Source: Pseudodesulfovibrio aespoeensis Aspo-2
GTDB lineage: Bacteria > Desulfobacterota > Desulfovibrionia > Desulfovibrionales > Desulfovibrionaceae
Direction of reading: 5' to 3'
Assembly: GCF_000176915.2 (NCBI RefSeq)
Contig: NC_014844.1
Span: 3,286,001-3,350,000 of the forward strand
Length of the DNA stretch: 64,000 nucleotides
The translations under genes were made by a program, and so were the position numbers. Below the pieces are notes generated by a model that worked only from the letters and a program-made list of their open reading frames with translations, was not told the DNA's origin and did not search any database. Below, in pieces: positions 8,787 through 16,541 of the stretch. Position 1 is the first letter of the stretch. Each line of letters begins with the position of its first letter.

Positions 8787-9479
8787 CTATTCGTCGTCGG
8801 GAACGTTGAGGGCGCGCAGGCCCAGCCTTGCGGCCTCCTGCTCGGCCCGCTTGACGCTGCTGCTCACGCCGCGAAAGCAGGCCCCGGTGGGCAGGGTGGC
8901 GTCCACCATGAACACCTTCTCGTGCTCCGGGCCGCTGGTTCCGGCCAGCACGTACACGGGCCGGTCGCGAAACCGCTCCTGGGCCACCTCCTGGAGGCGG
9001 CTCTTGTAGTCCTTGGTTTCAGGCAGCATCTCGGCCTCGGGCCATTTGTCCCCGAATATGTGCAGGATGCTCTTCCTGGCCGCCGCAAATCCCCCATCCA
9101 GAAACACCGCGCCCATGAGCGCCTCGAAGGCGTCGGCCAGCAGGGCGTCGCGGTCGCGCCCGCCCTGGAGTTCCTCGCCCTTGCCAAGCAGAATGTGCCG
9201 GTGCAGGTCCAGGCTACGGGCTATGGCGGCCAGGCTCTTCTCCTTGACCAGTTGCGACCGGATCCTGGTCAGCTGCCCCTCCGGAGCATGCGGAAAGCGG
9301 CGGTAGCCCTCCTCGGATATGCACAGCTCAAGCACCGCGTCGCCGAGGAACTCGAGCCGCTCGTTGTCGCCGTCCCCCTCCTGCTCGTTGGCGTGGGAAC
9401 TGTGGGTCAGTGCTGCCTCCATAAGCTTGACTTGCCCAAACCTATGGTGAATACGTTGTTGCAGGTCGCCGGTATCCAT
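8787..9479 (-). CDS. rnc: ribonuclease III
   Basis: 230 aa. The RNase III signature NERLEFLGDAVL lies near residue 40, and the second acidic cluster is in DAFEALMGAVFLDGG. The C-terminal part (from about residue 155) is a double-stranded-RNA binding domain with KDYKSRLQEVAQ and SSSVKRAEQEAARLGL. The enzyme cleaves dsRNA in rRNA maturation and mRNA decay in the cytoplasm. Length is usual for the family. Its ATG is only 16 bp from the divergently oriented acyl-CoA synthetase start, and a GGGGG ribosome-like site precedes it. Confidence 0.96.
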   Translation of the reverse strand: MDTGDLQQRIHHRFGQVKLMEAALTHSSHANEQEGDGDNERLEFLGDAVLELCISEEGYRRFPHAPEGQLTRIRSQLVKEKSLAAIARSLDLHRHILLGKGEELQGGRDRDALLADAFEALMGAVFLDGGFAAARKSILHIFGDKWPEAEMLPETKDYKSRLQEVAQERFRDRPVYVLAGTSGPEHEKVFMVDATLPTGACFRGVSSSVKRAEQEAARLGLRALNVPDDE

Positions 9480-9495
9480 TCAACCCCCGTGGTAT

Positions 9496-11598
9496 ATGCA
9501 ATCAGACACTCGCCTTCGCACCCTGTTCAATCCCGATTCCGTCGCCGTCATCGGCGCATCGAGAAATCCGGGCAAGCTCGGCCATGTGGTGCTCGCCAAT
9601 CTGGTGGGCGCAGGGTACAGGGGGAAATTGTTTCCCGTCAATCCCGCAGGCGGCGAAATCCTCGGTCTGAAGACGTATTCCGCCATCAACAGGCTGCCGC
9701 ATTCGCCCGATCTGGCCGTGGTGGTCCTGCCGCGCCAGGATGTGCTGCGCACCCTGGACGAGCTGGCCGAGGCGCGCGTCGGAGCCGTGTGCGTCATCAC
9801 CGCCGGGTTCCGCGAGACAGGCCGCGACGGGTTCGAGCTTGAGATGCGCATGGCCGATCTGGCCCGGCGCAAAAACATCACCCTGCTCGGCCCCAACTCG
9901 CTGGGACTTATCAACACCGAGTGCGGTCTCAACGCCACCATTGCCCAGGCCATGCCCGCCAGGGGGTCCATCGGGTTCTTCTCCCAGTCCGGCGCCCTGT
10001 GCTCGGCCATCCTCGACTGGGCCGACGGCGAGGGGGTCGGCTTCTCCAAGTTCGTCAGCCTGGGCAACAAGGCCGCCCTGTCCGAGGCGGACGTGCTCGA
10101 AGCCCTGGGCGACGACCCGGACACACGGGTCATCATCGGCTACCTCGAAAGCGTGGACGACGGCGAAAAATTCCTGCGCAAGGCGCGCGCCGTGACCGGG
10201 ACCAAGCCGGTCATCATGATCAAGGCGGGCACCACCCCGTCGGGCGCGCGGGCCACGTCGAGCCACACCGGCTCCATGGCCGGGTCGCTGGTGGCCTCCA
10301 CCGCCGCCTTCCGCCAGGCGGGCATCATCGAGATGCACGACCTGGAGGCGCTCTTTGACCTGGCCCGCGCCTTTTCCGAGCAGCCGCTGCCCAAGGGGCC
10401 GAACCTGACCGTGATCACCAACTCCGGCGGCCCCGGCATCCTGGCCGCGGACGCCTGCGAGGGAGCCGGGCTCAACCTCGCGCGCCCATCGCAGAAGACG
10501 CTGCAAATCCTGACCGAGGCCCTGCCACCCTTTGCCGCCATCTACAACCCCATTGACATCATTGGCGACGCCAGGGCGGACCGCTACCGGGCCACCCTCG
10601 AAGCCGTGGCCCAGGACGAGATCACCCACGCCATCCTGGTGCTGCTCACGCCCACGGCATCCGCCGAGATCGAAGCCACGGCCCAGGCGATCATCGACAC
10701 GGCCAAGGCCTGCGACAAGCCCGTGTTCGCCTGTTTCATGGGCCACGAGCGCATCAAACCGGGCCGCGACATGCTGCTGGCCGCGGGCATTCCCTGCTAC
10801 GCCTACCCAGAGCCCGCCATCCGCGCCATTTCCTCCATGCTCGCCCACTACCGCTGGCTCAACCGGCCCTATCCGGTGGAGGTCTGCTTTCGCCGGGACA
10901 AGGGCAAGGCCGAGCATGTCATCGCCAAGGCGCGCCGGATCGGCCTGCAAGAGCTGCCCTTTGCCGACGCCATGAGCGTGGCCGCCGCCTACGAGCTGCC
11001 CGTACCCGAGACCCGGCTGGTGCGCACCAGCGACCAGGCCGTGCGCGCGGCCAAGAAGCTCGGCTACCCCGTGGCGCTCAAGATCGTCTCGCCCCATATC
11101 CAGAGCCGGGCCGACGTGGGCGGCGTGGCCATTGATCTGCACACCCCGCGCGACGTTCGCGACGCCTGGCTCGACATCACCAGCCGCACCCAGCGCAAAC
11201 GGCCCGATGCCTACATCGCGGGCTGTCTGGTCCAGACCATGGGGCCGATCAAGGCGCGCGAGGTCGAGGTGCGCTTCACCCAGGACCCGCAGTTCGGACC
11301 GCTGCTCTCGTTCTGTCTGGCCGGGCCGCTCTCCGAGATGCTCGGCGATGTCAGCTACCGGCTGGCCCCGCTGACACTCCAGGACGCCCAGGACATCATC
11401 CGCGAGATCCGCTCGTTCCCCCTGCTGCGCGGGGCGCGCGGCGAGGAGCCGGTCAACCTGACGGCCATCGAGGACATCCTCCTGTCCATGTCACAGCTGG
11501 CGACCGACTTTCCGGGGATTCAGGAGGCCGTGCTCAGCCCGGTCCTGGTCAATGCCGAGGGTGCGTTCGTCTCGGACCTGCGCTTGACCATCGGCTGA
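9496..11598 (+). CDS. ADP-forming acetate/acyl-CoA synthetase, fused alpha-beta
   Basis: 700 aa. Order of domains: CoA-binding Rossmann domain (residues ~10-130, FNPDSVAVIGAS), succinyl-CoA-ligase-like domains (~150-460) with the phospho-histidine motif SSHTGSMAG (His257), and a C-terminal ATP-grasp domain (~475-700). It interconverts acyl-CoA + ADP + Pi with acid + ATP + CoA, giving substrate-level ATP in anaerobes. The alpha and beta parts are joined in one chain as in many bacterial homologues. The ribosome site is weak (GTGG). The next gene downstream, 77 bp away, is a phosphotransacetylase-like protein, suggesting shared acetyl-CoA metabolism. Exact acid substrate is unknown. Confidence 0.9.
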   Translation: MQSDTRLRTLFNPDSVAVIGASRNPGKLGHVVLANLVGAGYRGKLFPVNPAGGEILGLKTYSAINRLPHSPDLAVVVLPRQDVLRTLDELAEARVGAVCVITAGFRETGRDGFELEMRMADLARRKNITLLGPNSLGLINTECGLNATIAQAMPARGSIGFFSQSGALCSAILDWADGEGVGFSKFVSLGNKAALSEADVLEALGDDPDTRVIIGYLESVDDGEKFLRKARAVTGTKPVIMIKAGTTPSGARATSSHTGSMAGSLVASTAAFRQAGIIEMHDLEALFDLARAFSEQPLPKGPNLTVITNSGGPGILAADACEGAGLNLARPSQKTLQILTEALPPFAAIYNPIDIIGDARADRYRATLEAVAQDEITHAILVLLTPTASAEIEATAQAIIDTAKACDKPVFACFMGHERIKPGRDMLLAAGIPCYAYPEPAIRAISSMLAHYRWLNRPYPVEVCFRRDKGKAEHVIAKARRIGLQELPFADAMSVAAAYELPVPETRLVRTSDQAVRAAKKLGYPVALKIVSPHIQSRADVGGVAIDLHTPRDVRDAWLDITSRTQRKRPDAYIAGCLVQTMGPIKAREVEVRFTQDPQFGPLLSFCLAGPLSEMLGDVSYRLAPLTLQDAQDIIREIRSFPLLRGARGEEPVNLTAIEDILLSMSQLATDFPGIQEAVLSPVLVNAEGAFVSDLRLTIG

Positions 11599-11675
11599 TT
11601 ATTCCGCAATGTAATTTTGATGGGCCGCAAGCCGCGCGCCGCGCGCCCGTTTCACAACCAGGGAGGAAATTCGGC

Positions 11676-12740
11676 ATGGCTGGTCTCTACATTGGTTCGA
11701 CTACCGGGTATTCAGGCAAGAACATGATCGTCATGGGCCTGGGCCTCAAGCTCCAGAAGGATGGCTTCAACGTCGGCTACATGAAGCCTGTCGGTGCCAT
11801 GCCCATAGAGGTCAACGGCAAGCTCGGCGACGAGGACGCGGTCTTTGTCCAGGACGTGCTGGGCATCGGCGAGGACCCGGAACTGGTCTCGCCCGTGGTC
11901 GTGACCCAGGATTTCAAGGTCAAGGCCTTCTCCGGCAACATGGAAGGGCTGCTCGACAGGATCGTGGAGAGCTACAAGACCCTGGCCGAGTCCAAGGACG
12001 TCACCCTGGTGGCCGGCTCCGGCTCCATGTACTCCGGCAAATATTGCAACACCGACGCCATCTCGGTCATCAAGCAGCTCGGCATCAAGGCGATCATCAT
12101 CGACCGCTTCCAGAAAGAGCTGAAATACGACTACCTGATGGTCATGAAGGAGCAGTTGGGCGACCAGCTTCTGGGCGTCATCCTCAACGACATCCCGCCC
12201 CATTTCATGGACGAGGTGGACCAGCTGCTCGGCCCGGCCCTGGAGAGCAAGGGCGTGAAGATCCTGGGCGTCATCCCGCATGACCCGCTCATGGGCGCCA
12301 TCAAGGTGGGCGATCTGGCCGACCGGCTGGGCGGCAAGATCATCTCGGCCCACAACAAGTCCGAGCGCGTGGTCGAGACCTTCCTCATCGGCACCATGCA
12401 GGTGGAAAACTTCATGACCCACTTCCGCAAGAAGAAGAACTCGGCCATCATCGTGGGAGGCGACCGCTCGGATGTCCAGCTGGTGGCGCTCGAGGGCGAC
12501 TGCCCCTGCCTGGTGCTGACCGGCAACCTCTACCCCAACGACATCATCCTGACCCGCTCCGAGGTGCTGGAGACCCCCATCATCATGGTCCGCGAGGACA
12601 CCTTCACCGTGGCCAAGAAGATGGACGACATCCTCTCCCGCCACAAGCTGCGCGACGCCATCAAGATCAAGCAGGGCGCGGAACTGGTGGCCGACCACAT
12701 CGACTTCCAGCACATCAAGAAGGAACTGGGGCTCAAGTAG
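11676..12740 (+). CDS. phosphotransacetylase-family protein (BioD-like P-loop plus DRTGG domain)
   Basis: 354 aa. The N-terminus (LYIGSTTGYSGKNMI) is a P-loop of the BioD/cobyrinic-acid-synthase-like AAA fold also found at the N-terminus of long Pta proteins; the region from about residue 215 to 330 matches the DRTGG domain. The catalytic PTA_PTB domain is absent, so this is the stand-alone regulatory-type version (COG0857-like). It has a strong GGGAGGAAA ribosome site and follows the ADP-forming acyl-CoA synthetase. A sensor or regulatory role in acetyl-CoA/acetate metabolism is inferred from that linkage; no reaction is proven. Confidence 0.8.
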   Translation: MAGLYIGSTTGYSGKNMIVMGLGLKLQKDGFNVGYMKPVGAMPIEVNGKLGDEDAVFVQDVLGIGEDPELVSPVVVTQDFKVKAFSGNMEGLLDRIVESYKTLAESKDVTLVAGSGSMYSGKYCNTDAISVIKQLGIKAIIIDRFQKELKYDYLMVMKEQLGDQLLGVILNDIPPHFMDEVDQLLGPALESKGVKILGVIPHDPLMGAIKVGDLADRLGGKIISAHNKSERVVETFLIGTMQVENFMTHFRKKKNSAIIVGGDRSDVQLVALEGDCPCLVLTGNLYPNDIILTRSEVLETPIIMVREDTFTVAKKMDDILSRHKLRDAIKIKQGAELVADHIDFQHIKKELGLK

Positions 12741-12763
12741 TCCAAGCCATCGAATCAATGCCA

Positions 12764-12789
12764 AAGGCCCCGGTTCCGGGGCCTTTTTT
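12764..12789 (+). terminator. intrinsic terminator
   Basis: AAAGGCC and GGCCTTT arms surround a CCGG-rich centre, and six T residues follow directly. It lies 24 bp after the phosphotransacetylase-like gene and is a textbook rho-independent terminator. Confidence 0.88.
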
Positions 12790-12877
12790 CATGCCTACCT
12801 CTGAGTCTTGCGGTGTGCGCCCCCGCCTGGTTGCCAACCGGGCCGAGACGGGCTAGGACAAGGGCCGGGAGCAACGC

Positions 12878-13180
12878 ATGAAGAACTCGTCCAGAACAAA
12901 GCCGCGCAAGCGGGCCTGTCCGCCGCCGCCCCTGCACTCGGCGCGGACCTATGTGCGGGTGGAGCCATCCAAGATCGGGCTGTTCCGCTTCCTGCTCGAA
13001 GCGCACGACAACCTGGGCGTGTTCACGGTGACCAACCGGTTCACCGGCATCCTGCAACTGCGCTACAGCCCGCACCTGCGCCGCGAGATGCGCGCCTTTC
13101 TCGACGCCGCAGCCACCGAGATGACGGTGGAGATCGTCATGGACCCTGGCGGCGCGGTCTCCCGGCCCCGCCGAGCCTGA
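12878..13180 (+). CDS. small DUF4911-like protein
   Basis: 100 aa. After a basic, Pro-rich start, the segment TYVRVEPSKIGLFRFLLEA and the end EMTVEIVM resemble the DUF4911 family of small Desulfovibrio-type proteins of unknown function. No signal peptide or membrane helix is visible. GGGAGCAACGC precedes the ATG. It stands alone between a terminator and a convergent protease gene. Its stop codon is the start of a 12-bp tandem repeat. The family assignment is from memory and moderate. Confidence 0.6.
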   Translation: MKNSSRTKPRKRACPPPPLHSARTYVRVEPSKIGLFRFLLEAHDNLGVFTVTNRFTGILQLRYSPHLRREMRAFLDAAATEMTVEIVMDPGGAVSRPRRA

Positions 13181-13223
13181 CGCGAATCCTGACGCCGGGC
13201 CTGACGCCGGGCCTGACGCCAAC
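13176..13223. repeat. four 12-bp tandem repeats
   Basis: Four units of the type CCTGACGCCGGG run head to tail, the middle two identical and the outer two diverged at the end. The first unit contains the stop codon of the upstream gene, so later units are intergenic. Confidence 0.8.
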
Positions 13224-13241
13224 TCCGGCCCGAATCCCGGA

Positions 13242-14615
13242 CTAGACCAGCCCCTTCAGGGGATTGGCCACGGGCTCGGCCCGGCCCTGGATATAGCCCC
13301 ATTCCACCAGCCGGTAATAGGCGTGCTTGGCCTGCTCGCCCTGGTTGACCTGCTGGAGAAAACGCACATACTCCTCGGCGGCCTCGCGGGTGCTGCCCAT
13401 GCCCTCCTTGCAGTAGCCCTTGTAGAAGGCGCTGTAGGGGTTGCCGGGCAGCGCCTTCTCATAGGCCGCGAAATTGGCAAAGGCCTCGTCATACTTCTTG
13501 GTGGCCACCAGCAGCAGCCCGTTGAGCTGCATGGCCTGGGGTTCGCCCGGATACGCTTCGTGGGCACGCTGGGCATAGGGCAGGGCCGTGGCGTACTGCT
13601 CCTGCGCCGCCTTGCACTTGGTCATCAGCAGCAGCCCGCAGTAGTCGCGAGGCGACTGCTTGATGGCGGTGGCGATATGTCCGTCGGCCTTGGCGTATTC
13701 CTTTTCGCGGATGAGCTTCTCCGCGGTCTGCAACTCCTTGATGGCAGGCTCCGTGGCGCGAAGCGACGCGGTGTTGTCCATGTACCGCTCGCGATAGAGC
13801 GAATACTCGCGGGCCGAGAGGTATTTCGAATTGGCGGCCTGCCGGGCCGTGGCCAGCCGCTCGCTGCTCATGGGGTGGGTGGAGAACATCACCTCCAGCG
13901 CGCTCGGCTCCTTGTCGTGCTGGGTGTTGAGCATCTCCATGAGTCCGGCCATGCCGTCGGGGTTGTATTCGGCTTTGGTCATGTATTCCATGCCCAGGCT
14001 GTCCGCCTGACGCTCGTCGTCGCGGCTGTAGGAGGCCAGAAGCGCACCCACGCCGATGCCGCCAAGCCCGCCCGCCAGCGCGCCCCAGTCGCCGCCGTAC
14101 CTGGCTCCCACCACTGCGCCGCCGACACCGGCCAATGCGCCCACCACCATGGAGGTGCTCATGCGCGAGGCCGTGTGCCGGGCGTTGACGTGGCCGATCT
14201 CGTGGCCGAGCAGGGCGGCCAGTTCAGCCTCGTTGTCAATGCCCAGCATGATGCCGCGCGTGCAGGCGATGGTCCCGCCGGGAAAGGCGTAGGCGTTGAC
14301 ATAGTTGGCGTTGACCACCCGGAAGCTGTAGGGCATGTCGGGCCGGTGGCTCGTGGCCGCCAGCCGTTGGCCCACGCCCGAGACATAGCTGTTGAGCGCG
14401 CCGTCCTGCACCGGACCGTAGTCGGCAGAGAGCTGGTGCGGCGCGGCCTGCTTGTCCAGGTTGACCTCATCGGTCTCGCTGACGAGCATCAGCTGGCTCT
14501 TGCCGGTGACCGGGTTCTTGGCGCAGCCCCCAAGAGCCACGGCCATGGCGGTCATGGCTCCTGCCCTGAGAAATCGGCGGCGGCTCCAGGCTCCGGCACA
14601 TGCGGACTTGTTCAT
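13242..14615 (-). CDS. M48-family metalloprotease with TPR tail, Tat-exported lipoprotein
   Basis: 457 aa from the ATG with AACGGAG upstream. Residues ~11-35 hold a twin-arginine signal (SRRRFLRAG), a hydrophobic stretch and a lipobox ending GGC, so the protein is likely a Tat-exported lipoprotein. The zinc motif HEIGH (in LLGHEIGHVNARH) and the distal DERQADSLGMEYM glutamate mark an M48 protease; the last ~170 residues contain TPR-like helices. The architecture is that of BepA/YfgC or LoiP-like periplasmic proteases that act in outer-membrane protein quality control. The precise client is unknown. A longer in-frame start at 14696 would lack a ribosome site and spoil the signal peptide. Confidence 0.88.
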   Translation of the reverse strand: MNKSACAGAWSRRRFLRAGAMTAMAVALGGCAKNPVTGKSQLMLVSETDEVNLDKQAAPHQLSADYGPVQDGALNSYVSGVGQRLAATSHRPDMPYSFRVVNANYVNAYAFPGGTIACTRGIMLGIDNEAELAALLGHEIGHVNARHTASRMSTSMVVGALAGVGGAVVGARYGGDWGALAGGLGGIGVGALLASYSRDDERQADSLGMEYMTKAEYNPDGMAGLMEMLNTQHDKEPSALEVMFSTHPMSSERLATARQAANSKYLSAREYSLYRERYMDNTASLRATEPAIKELQTAEKLIREKEYAKADGHIATAIKQSPRDYCGLLLMTKCKAAQEQYATALPYAQRAHEAYPGEPQAMQLNGLLLVATKKYDEAFANFAAYEKALPGNPYSAFYKGYCKEGMGSTREAAEEYVRFLQQVNQGEQAKHAYYRLVEWGYIQGRAEPVANPLKGLV

Positions 14616-14787
14616 GATCACTCCGTTGAGACTATGCAGTTTCTCTACATATATGCAGACTCTGTATTGATACCGCAAACCCTGCATAAACTTCAAGGGG
14701 TGTTACCCATCTGGAACTTGACTTGACCCCGCTCCACGGGCCACCATCGCTCCGGCGTTCAACCAACAACCGCAGGATCTTGCCACC

Positions 14788-15510
14788 ATGCCGTCCTCCC
14801 GTCCCATCCTTGTGCTCAAGACCGGCTCCACCTTTGACCATCTGATCCCGGCCAGGGGCGATTTCGAGCATTGGACCGCGCGAGGCATGGGCCTTGCCCC
14901 TGACCAGTGGATCTGCGCGGACGTGCGCCGGGGCGACCCGCTGCCCGATCCCGCCATCCTGACCGGATGCGTCATCACCGGCTCCCACGACATGGTCACG
15001 GACGACGCGGACTGGATGCTGACCACGGGCCGCTGGCTGGCCGGGGCCGTGGACGCGGGGCTGCCCATGCTCGGCATCTGCTTTGGCCACCAGCTCATGG
15101 CCCATGCCCTGGGCGGGCGGGCCGACTACCACCCGGACGGCCCGGAGATCGGCACCGTGCCCGTCACCTTGACCCACGAGGCGGCGCGCGATCCGCTCTT
15201 CTCGTCGCTTCCGCCCGTGTTCGCGGCCCACGTCACCCATTCGCAGACCGCCAGCGTCCTGCCCCCGGCCTGCGTGGTCCTGGCGGCCAGCGACCACGAC
15301 CGGCATCAGGCATTTCGCCTGGGCCGTCACGCCTGGGGCGTTCAGTTCCACCCGGAGTTCGACGCCGAGGCCACTCGCCACTATGTGACGGCCCAGGCCG
15401 CTAAGATCGCCGCCCACGGCAACGACCCGGACGCCCTGCGCGACTCGGTCCGCGAGACCCCGGAGTCCGCCGACCTGCTGCGCCGGTTCGCAGCGTATTG
15501 CCTCGCCTGA
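14788..15510 (+). CDS. class-I glutamine amidotransferase-like protein
   Basis: 240 aa. The nucleophile elbow LGICFGHQLMAHALGG carries the catalytic Cys, and VQFHPEF supplies the His-Glu pair, so the triad of the GATase1 fold is intact. It is a stand-alone domain of the GMP-synthase-like type (GuaA N-domain-like), as in the yfeJ/YLR126C group. The substrate is unknown; ammonia transfer to a partner or hydrolysis of a gamma-glutamyl compound are both possible. No obvious partner synthetase is adjacent. It diverges from the M48 protease gene. Confidence 0.82.
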   Translation: MPSSRPILVLKTGSTFDHLIPARGDFEHWTARGMGLAPDQWICADVRRGDPLPDPAILTGCVITGSHDMVTDDADWMLTTGRWLAGAVDAGLPMLGICFGHQLMAHALGGRADYHPDGPEIGTVPVTLTHEAARDPLFSSLPPVFAAHVTHSQTASVLPPACVVLAASDHDRHQAFRLGRHAWGVQFHPEFDAEATRHYVTAQAAKIAAHGNDPDALRDSVRETPESADLLRRFAAYCLA

Positions 15511-15629
15511 CAGGACCAGCGGCCTGTTGAAAACAGCGATCTGCGTCGCTGCACTGCAAAGCGCAACAAAGGGACGAGCCGGAAAAAAGATAGGGAAACC
15601 GGAACGAAAGGCGGAGGGGAAGGCGGGGA

Positions 15630-16532
15630 TTACCGGTAGGAGAAAGTCCAGCCCTGGCCGGTGGAGGAGGAAAGGTCTATCTTCAGGGAGCCGACGAACT
15701 TCTCGAGCAGGGACTGCTCCTTGACCGGTCCCTTGACCAGCACGGCGCGGCCCTCGATGGAGCACATGGCCTTGAGCTTGTCAAACGCCTGGGATTCGCT
15801 GCCGAGCATGTCCACCAGCCCGAGCTCCAGGGCCTGCCGCCCGGTGACACCCCGCCCGTCGGCCACGGCGGCCACGCGGGCAAAGGGCATCTTGCGGGCG
15901 CGGGCCACATCGCCCACGAACTGGTCATGCAGGTCGCGCATCAGGTCCAGGAGCTGCTCGCGCTGCTCGGGAGTCAGCTCGCGCATGGGGGTGCCTGCGG
16001 CCTTATACTTGCCCGTGGTCAGCACCTCAGGCTTGATGCCGAGCTTTTCCAGGGCCTCGGTCACGGTGACAAACTCGGCCATGACCCCGATGGAGGCGGT
16101 GATGGAGCCGGGGTTGGCCACGATGACGTGGGCCGGGGCAGAGGCGTAGTAGCCCCCGCTGGCAGCCACGGTGCCGTAGGAGGCGACCACAGGCTTGACT
16201 TCGGCCAGGGCGGACACCGCCTGATATATCTCCTGGGAGGGCGCAATGGCCCCGCCCGGCGAGTTGACGCGCAGGAGCACGCCCTTGATGGACGTGTCGT
16301 CCTTGAGGGTGCGTATCCACTCGACCACCTCGGCGGAGTCGAGGATCACCCCTTCCACCGAGACCATGCCGAGCCTGTCGCCGCCCATGCCCACCGAGTG
16401 TGGGGTCCAGCCCATGGAACGGAAAAAGGCCGTGGCCCCCATAACGAGGACCACGGCCACTAGTATCATCATCACCCCAAACACAAAGGGGTGGCGCTGG
16501 GAGAAACGAGAACGGGTTCCTTCCAGGCGCAT
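15630..16532 (-). CDS. sppA: signal peptide peptidase SppA, short (36K-type) S49 protease
   Basis: 300 aa. One N-terminal membrane helix (about residues 17-38) anchors the protein with the catalytic domain on the periplasmic side. VASYGTVAASGGYYASA contains the serine nucleophile and the segment TGKYKAAGTPMRELT the lysine general base of the Ser/Lys dyad. It cleaves leftover signal peptides in the membrane. Its ATG is 10 bp after the rpsA stop, so the two genes are probably co-transcribed, an arrangement seen in other bacteria. Confidence 0.92.
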   Translation of the reverse strand: MRLEGTRSRFSQRHPFVFGVMMILVAVVLVMGATAFFRSMGWTPHSVGMGGDRLGMVSVEGVILDSAEVVEWIRTLKDDTSIKGVLLRVNSPGGAIAPSQEIYQAVSALAEVKPVVASYGTVAASGGYYASAPAHVIVANPGSITASIGVMAEFVTVTEALEKLGIKPEVLTTGKYKAAGTPMRELTPEQREQLLDLMRDLHDQFVGDVARARKMPFARVAAVADGRGVTGRQALELGLVDMLGSESQAFDKLKAMCSIEGRAVLVKGPVKEQSLLEKFVGSLKIDLSSSTGQGWTFSYR

Positions 16533-16541
16533 GGTTTTGCC

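Noticed and set aside
9502-11142. 546-codon minus-strand open frame
   Set aside because: Antisense to the ADP-forming acyl-CoA synthetase; no ribosome site and no recognisable domain.
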